This document shows positions 57,638 to 64,000 of a stretch of 64,000 nucleotides of DNA, piece after piece. The stretch covers positions 24,215,359 to 24,279,358 of the forward strand of contig JALGPY010000008.1 of assembly GCA_023055425.1 (NCBI GenBank), written 5' to 3'. Each line of letters opens with the position of its first letter. Position 1 is the stretch's first letter. The notes under the pieces were generated by a model. That model was not told the origin of the DNA. It worked only from the letters and a program-made list of their open reading frames with translations, and made no database searches. The translations under genes and the position numbers were made by a program. This stretch comes from Linanthus parryae (Eukaryota; Streptophyta; Magnoliopsida; Ericales; Polemoniaceae).

Positions 57638-58831
57638 GACTTCTTACAAATTACTGATATGTACGGAAATATATAGTGTATGGCATCTGATTGACAATTG
57701 TTTAACTTTGTTTTAATATGCAGAACTGTCATGAATCTCTCTATCAAACTGACTTTGACTTTGTTTAATGATGCAGAACACTTCCATGAATCTGTATGAA
57801 GTGGTGACGGTTTAGGGGCCGAAAGCTTGCAAAATCTTGGTGCACAAGTAGATGATGAACCTCAGTGATGTTAACCTGTTGCGAGCAACTCAAGTTCGGT
57901 ACTTAAATAGTTGTTTTTGTCCTGAGTGTTGAGAGAGATGAAAATCATCGGAAGGGTGCACGGAACAGTGAAAGCGCTACCTGCAGCTATATATTCTGCT
58001 GTAAACTGTAAAAGTTTGGCAGCAGACAATTCAAATGTTGATGAGATTTTTGGACGACTAAATGAAATGATGAATTTTGGCTTTTGATACACTTTGGTGC
58101 CTACTTCATATTTTTAAAAAGCATTGTTTGCAGCACTTGGCTTTTCATTATTTATCGAGCTCAGCCTGGAGATAGAGACCATCCCCCTGGTACCGACCAG
58201 GTATCGCACCGACGGTTTTTAATTCTGGTTTCGTTTTTTCTCGGGTTGGTTTGATTGCGGTCCATTAAAATCGGTGGTTTACATATTAATACGTATTATT
58301 ACTTAAAATTAAATATTTAGCCTAAAAAAGTAAAATTATGTTGAAGAGATCAAGTAGACAGGTAGGCTCTGTTGAATGTATAACTGGTGTCTTCAGTTTT
58401 TAAGAATCCTTTTACCAAACTCGAGAACGGAGCATGAATTTTGAACATTTTGCAAGATAGAATAATTGTAGGCAAAATTGCATCTGCAGTACCCGTAGTT
58501 TTCAATTGCGGCATCCACAGTAAAAAAATATTGTTACGACTTACAAATATGGGTACTATATATGACTCCCAGTAGAAGCAATTTAATTTTCTGATAAAAT
58601 TTTACATCGTCAAATTTTGATGACGGTCCGCAAGATGTGTCCGCAAAGGCAGTCAGGAAAATCGCTTTCTGCTTCATAGATTTGAAGGACACGGAAATGA
58701 ATCAGCAGAACATCATCTTCATGCCCTCTCTCGTTCTAGTTAAAAAAACAAAAGCGGCGCATCTCAAGGCCGTTATCATCAAAGAGTTATTATGCATAGG
58801 GATCCCATTTAATTCAAAGAAACAGAGAACC
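57638..58831. other. Gene-free flank, possible distal GCP4 3'UTR
   Basis: 57770-58090 contains higher-complexity sequence without a useful reading frame that could be a distal 3'UTR or alternative last exon, since only the hAT-like element separates it from the GCP4 stop. The rest shows no gene. Confidence 0.35.
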
Positions 58832-58977
58832 TAATCAGTAGTAAAAGAATATCAACTAGGCTAGAAGCCAAAGTGATCATCTCTCTTGCATGATGACGAC
58901 CATATAATCAGTAGTAAAAGAATATCAACTAGGCTAGAAGCCAAAGTGATCATCTCTCTTGCATGATGACGACCATA
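58832..58977. repeat. Perfect 73-bp tandem duplication
   Basis: The segment taatcagtagtaaaagaata...gacgaccata occurs twice back to back (58832-58904, 58905-58977) with no mismatch seen, so it is recent or an assembly effect. Confidence 0.92.
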
Positions 58978-60529
58978 AAGACACCATTTACATACACTCT
59001 GAATCAAGTTCATTACTTTTCCATGGATCTTACCAGGAAAGAGAAACAATGCTCTTAACGAAAATTGGTTTTACATGCCTGGGACTTCAAGAACCAAGAA
59101 CTCTGCAAAACTTAACAAAGATGGAAAAATCTCTTTTCCTCAAATGCCTTCTACAATATTTGTAGGTCAAATACCAATGCTTCAATTATTGCTGAGAGAT
59201 TTTCATAACTCTTATCCTACTCACCCACATCGAGGCTTAGGGGCGAGCAGAAAATCTGTGGGTAGTCCGAGCTTTCAATCATTCAACTTCGCGACTCAGG
59301 TGTTTGCAAAGAATTGGTTAACTATTATTCCATCAAATATACAGCTGATGACGACTCAGGTGTTTGCTAAGAATTGGTTAACTATTAGGCATCGTTCCAT
59401 CAAATCTACAGCTGATGATAAGTTTGGACTAAAACTGGAAGGGGCCGCGCGAACGCAGGCCCCCACTACCACAAATTATGACGTAGACTCCACCTCTTGG
59501 GTAGATCTCAGGCTAGCACCCCTCCTAAGTGCAATGGAGGTCACCAACCTGGGCCATGGACCTTCTTGATCGCCCATCGACCCCGTCCAGGTAAGTATGT
59601 TGGAAGGGAGAATCAGGTCTCTATTTATACTATCTTCTGACCCATACTTCATTATTCCGGTCGATGTGGGACGAATATATGAGAGTTACTCACCTGTTTT
59701 TAATCAAATGCCTAATACTTGTACTTGGATTCTATAAACTATGAAGACACTAGTGATGGTGATTGGTGACTGATGAAAAACAGCGAATAGGAATACAGTT
59801 ATGAGTGGTGGTAGTGAATGGAAAAGGATTCAAGAATCATCCACCCCCAAGGGATCATCAAGCAAAAATGCTCTTACATTGTCAATATTCATGTGTGTGT
59901 GTGTATGTTGTACATTGAGAGAGATAAGACTTGTATTTCTGCGGTTAGCTTTACATCGTGTGCTTAGTTATACATGAGCTATAAAAGAGCAGAATTTTTT
60001 TTTATGCTTAACCTCAGCCTCTAGTTTATAGATTCTGAGTTTAGATTAGCAAATGACTGTTGAAAAATTCTTGGTGCATTCCTCAAAAAATGGCCTCGTT
60101 TACTTGCACAGGCACAAGATAATGGCCTCACTCACACAATGCCACACCTAAATTGGTGGTACTGGTACAGTTTATATAAGGGAGGCCCTACATCAAAACG
60201 AAATGTAAATTCAATTGCAAAAACTCACAGGGCTCAACAGTAGTAGTTTGGATTTTGAAACAAAAAACATTAAGTGAAACAAACTAAGATGTGCAGACAA
60301 GAAAATTGAGTATAAATAAAAAGCAGAGGAATTGCAACAAAGATGATGATGAATAAGGGTCAAGTACAATTATCTTACCCCCGTTTGGCAAGATATGTCA
60401 CATGGACTTCTGAAAATCAAACCCGAGATCAAGATTTATTCTGCATAGACGGTGCACATGGACCAAGTCGTTATTTATTTGCACGCACCTCTTGGAGGTA
60501 CTTTATCGTTATTCACTTTCTAAGCTCAA
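58978..60529. other. Unassigned region with one open frame and a 60-bp tandem repeat
   Basis: A 164-codon plus-strand frame spans 59075-59569. It includes a 60-bp near-perfect tandem (59293-59352 and 59353 on), which repeats T-Q-V-F-A-K-N-W-L-T-I. The frame matches no family I know, and no promoter or splice context supports it. Beyond ~59600 only AT-rich sequence is seen, with a short GT microsatellite near 59890. Confidence 0.4.
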
Positions 60530-62487
60530 ATTATCTTTTTCAAGAAAGAAGACACACTGCATGGGCGATATCTGGCCTAGCACAAACCGTAGCATACATC
60601 AACAAACCAATAGCTGAGGCATATGAAGTCTTACCTATGTGTTCGCGTTCTTCAACTGTCTGTGGTGAATTAACTTTACTCAATCTAAAATGACTCTCCA
60701 ACGGATTGTTCACATGCTTAGCCTGATCCATGTTGAATTTGCTAAGTACCTTTTCACATACTTTACCTTGGTCAAATAGAGAGAACCTCCCGCTCTATAT
60801 TTGACTATCCTCATGTCAAGAATCTGACTCGTAGGCTCCAAGTCTTTCATGGCAAATTGTGTAGACAACTTCTTCTTCAAGTTTTTAATCTCATCCAAAT
60901 TGAATCATCCTATCAGCATATCATCAATGTATAATAACAAGATAATGTATGAGCCATCAAACTGTCGAACATAGCAATAATGGTGTGCATTACATCTTGT
61001 GTGCTCTAAGTTGCACATGAAATTATCAAATTTCTTGTTCCACTATGTATGAGCTTGTTTCAGACCATACAAACTCTTCTTCAACATGCACACATGGTTC
61101 TCCTTCCCATGTACCTCGAAACCCTCTGGCTGATGCATATATAATTCCTCCTCCAAGGAGGAGCAGTCCTTCCACTAGCCAATTTAGGCGCTTGCCTAAG
61201 GCCCCGAGGACCGGAAGGGCCCCCTTCTTTTGGTATGTAACGTGTAGATATATAAACAACATATATAATACATACTTTAGTTAGAGTAAAGCAAAATAAA
61301 TATAGTGAGAGGTTTAGATAATTGAGTAAAAATGTGTTACATTTTGTTTTGTTATTACTTTATCAGTTGGATTATATTTTTGAACTGTCCATTTATCTTA
61401 ACATTTGTCGTCGAACAGTTGGGTCTTAGCTCAAAATTTTGCCTAGGGCCCCAAAAAGTGTAGGGCCGGCCTTGCCTCCAAGTCACCATGAAGGAATGCA
61501 ACCATTACATCTCATTTCTCCAGATGTAAGTCTTCTGCAGCAACCATACTCAGCACCAGTCTGGTAGTCGTAAGCTTCACCACATTAAAAATATCTCTGA
61601 ATAATCAATTATTTTAGTTGCTAGTATCCCTTCACAACAAGCCTTTCTTATACTGTTTACTTCCATCATATTCATTACTAACACGATATACCTACCTGTT
61701 AGGAAGTGCACTCTTCCATGTTGGAAGTTCGGTTAACTCTCATGTTTGATTCCCGAGCAAAAAATCCATCTCATCATTCATTGTCGACTTGCTAGAGTTA
61801 ACATCCTGCAAAGTCTCTGCATAAGTCTCGGGCTCATGAGCATCAGTCAACAATATGTTATTAAAACTAGGGTAGTAACACTCTGGGGCCGTTCTATTTT
61901 TTTTTCCCCACCCGTGTTCTAACATAGGTATTCAGAGGAGTGTTCTTGTCCTTTTGCATCTGGCTGTGACTCAGTAGTGTCAGACACACTATAGTGATCA
62001 TGCGAAACATCATCACTGGGAGTGACATCCTGGAGAATATTAGGACAAACATACGGAGGGGGAACTAGGAATATACCCTCTGTATCAATAGCAACACTAT
62101 CCGTATCCTTATATATCATCTTCTCATTGAGGATCACATCCCTACTTCTTGTAATTTTCATGTTCTGAGCATCCCATAATCTATAACCAAATTGTGCATC
62201 TCCATAGCCAATAAAGAAACATATCTTGGATTTTTCATCTAGCTTACTACGAATGACAACATCAATATGAACATAAGAAACACTATCGAAAACCTTCAAG
62301 TAATCAATACTAAACTCTTTTCCTCTCCATACCTCTTCAGGCAATCTGAATTCCAACGAAACTGACGGTCCACAGTTTATGCAATCAGCCGATGTGCTAT
62401 CTGCATATCCCATAAAAGTCTTCGGTAACCAAGAACAAAACCTCATGCTTCTAGCTCTCTTATTGATGGTCCTATTCTGCGCTCAGT
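60530..62487 (-). mobile_element. Ty1/copia remnant: integrase end, reverse transcriptase
   Basis: Minus strand in order: integrase C-terminal part at 62446-61919 (FRLPEEVWRGKE, YLKVFDSVSYVHID, KICFFIGYGDAQFGYRLWD), then linker pieces. Reverse transcriptase fragments follow, including YIDDMLIG near 60940-60917 and LKKKLSTQFAMKDL at 60898-60830. The last piece is PARPDI-like text (VCARPDIAHAV near 60570). Stops and frameshifts are frequent. A hAT-like element interrupts it at 61158-61474. The upstream integrase core, protease and gag are missing; copia similarity ends abruptly near 62487. Confidence 0.88.
61158..61474. mobile_element. hAT-like element inserted in the copia remnant
   Basis: CCTCCAAG at 61150-61157 and 61475-61482 is a perfect 8-bp target duplication. 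The right end read as complement is CAAGGCCGGCCCTACAC, the CA..GGGCCGGC type seen in many plant hAT derivatives. The left end is diverged, although ggcgcttgcctaaggcccc just inside it is partly the inverse of gcctagggcccc on the right. Copia coding similarity resumes on both sides. 317 bp, non-coding. Confidence 0.72.
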
Positions 62488-62489
62488 GA

Positions 62490-64000
62490 CGCAATTTCTT
62501 AACGCGTGTGCGCAAGTGCACGGTCAAGTAATATAGGGGTGGTATTTCAATCCCGAGTTATCTATCCCATGAGGACATACTTTAGATTGTCTAATTAGTT
62601 AATTAATTTAGAGTACGGTACAGGAGGAAAGATTTGATTGATTTAAGAAGTGAAATAACATCTAGGCTAATATTTTTTGTATTTTTTATTTTTAATAGAT
62701 AGATATGGAGAAACTATGCAATCTCTAGATCACCTAGGGCTGTAGAAGAATTCCGGTTCGGCTATGTAGCACGTTAATCCTATTCTAGTTCAGCCGGGTA
62801 ATAGGCTATGACAATATCCTCTCGGTCTCATGTCATTTTACGTCCTGGTTAACTACAATCTCCTATCGGTCTCATGTTGTCTACCGGTCCGTTCTAGCAG
62901 GTCATCTACTGGTACGATAACAGGTCCTGTCGGTCCACCGTTTCACGGAACAGCTGGATAATCCTACCGAATCTACCCACACCTAACACTTCTCCTTTTA
63001 GGTCGCGGTGATTAGGGATTATGTTCATACACTCTTCACAACTAGGTTAAGTCACCGTCATGCACTTTCTAGTTAATTAACAAGTCCGGGTCGCGAATCC
63101 ATTTCTGTTAAGGATTAAGCACAATGTAAGAACATGTAACAAGAACAAGTATTAACTTTAAGCAAGATTATCATGTACGAAGAACCCCAGTTTCATGATT
63201 ATTAAATCTTAAACTAGTCGTGTCAATAGACTAGATTCATCAACAACTTCATGAAATTAACATTTAATCGATAGAAATAATCCAAAGCATGAGACAAAAG
63301 TCTAAAATCCGGAAAATAACCGTCTACATAAACCATATGCTCTCATAGAGACGCCTAGCAAAACGTCTAGCTAATAATAATCAACCAAACACGGTGCAAT
63401 AGTTTCTCCATACGGAAATTGAGAGAGAAGAAGAATAAATCAAACTTGAGTCTTCAATGGAGGTCTCCGACTCTTGGTTGTTCTTCGTCCGTAGCCTTCG
63501 TCGTCTTCCTCTTCTTTGCCCTCACGTCTCTTCTTTTGTTTCTCACGTCTCTTTCTTTTTTTAGGTCTAGGGCCTCTTAATTAATCACCAAAAAGATATT
63601 AATTAATAACCCTAAGACCCCTTAATTAGCTCCCGTGCGTGCGCTGATGTTGACTTCAGATCGCACGACCTCAATTTATTGGTCGTGCAATATGCTCTGG
63701 TCTTATGTCTGATCGTGTGATCTCCTGGGCTTCTGATCCTATCTATGGTCGTGCGATCTGAAGTAAGATCCTACGACCATCCACTCTGATCGTGAAAACA
63801 GTAGGCACCCAACTTTCTTCCGCCAAATATTTTCTAAGTCTTTTGTCTCCTTTTGGGGTGTTAAAGTGTCATTAATCAAACTTGTTAAAATGACACTTGC
63901 CTCCCATCTTCATGTCTCTACTCCATTTTCTTCACGATTTCTTCTCCACTTTAGCTCCCGATTAATCTCCCAAGCTTGTTTCTCCTCTCCGCTTCATCTC
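62490..64000. mobile_element. LTR-like repetitive sequence, partial
   Basis: gcgcaagtgcacggtcaagtaatata near 62509 is a phrase recurrent around plant gypsy-type LTR regions. The sequence that follows has no gene but is rich in tcggtctcatgt and taccggtc words. Toward the end, ggtcgtgcgatct-type motifs occur in both orientations. No boundary, partner LTR or domain is visible within the window, so the class is a guess. Confidence 0.38.
63653..63764. repeat. 18-bp perfect inverted repeat with related motifs between
   Basis: ACTTCAGATCGCACGACC at 63653-63670 is the exact complement of 63747-63764. Related words (ggtcgtgca, gatcgtgtgatct) lie in the 76-bp interval and gatcctacgaccat just after. 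Confidence 0.9.

Overview
This is nuclear DNA of a flowering plant, most likely a eudicot. It holds two conserved spliced plant genes, a TOPLESS-related corepressor and gamma-tubulin complex protein 4 (GCP4), surrounded by typical plant transposable elements: Ty3/gypsy and Ty1/copia LTR elements, L1-type LINEs, tRNA-derived SINEs, hAT-like elements and Stowaway-like MITEs. I cannot name the species. Exon models were built by hand from homology to remembered families and GT-AG logic; no database search was run.

Layout. 1-2.26 kb looks like part of a minus-strand gypsy LTR with ~180-bp internal repeats. 2.5-3.7 kb is a decayed minus-strand copia gag. 4153-15809 is a complete LTR retrotransposon with a GAAAG target duplication: minus-strand gag-protease, no polymerase, an antisense plant-mobile-domain pseudogene, and a long array of 36-bp hairpin-forming repeats. 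Its 5' LTR was split by a 755-bp hAT-like element with a perfect 8-bp target duplication. 15.8-20.5 kb is gene-poor with SINE-like pieces.

20.6-31.5 kb is the TOPLESS-related locus. An intact 25-coding-exon gene (24110-31498; 1151 aa) is preceded head-to-tail by a second copy of its own promoter and first ~5.3 coding exons (21714-23095). The upstream copy is predicted to give a 280-residue protein with the LisH/CTLH EAR-binding domain but no WD40 propellers. The two copies are almost identical in the middle and diverged at both ends, as expected after gene conversion, although an assembly artefact must be excluded.

31.5-37.8 kb is a retroelement graveyard: a SINE head, a 2.1-kb internally deleted LINE with target duplication and poly(A), a copia RNase H/LTR remnant and two LINE RNase H fragments. 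38.16-56.68 kb is GCP4 (16 coding exons, 739 aa), whose introns are enlarged by MITEs, a SINE, a GC-rich unknown block and a small LTR-like repeat. 56.7-64 kb has a 610-bp hAT-like element with 8-bp target duplication, two short tandem duplications, a minus-strand copia remnant carrying a further hAT-like insertion, and an LTR-like end with an 18-bp perfect inverted repeat.

The two host genes are not functionally linked: one acts in nuclear transcriptional repression, the other in microtubule nucleation. The most interesting items are the WD40-less TOPLESS duplicate and the polymerase-less gag-protease element with its antisense mobile-domain gene and hairpin array.
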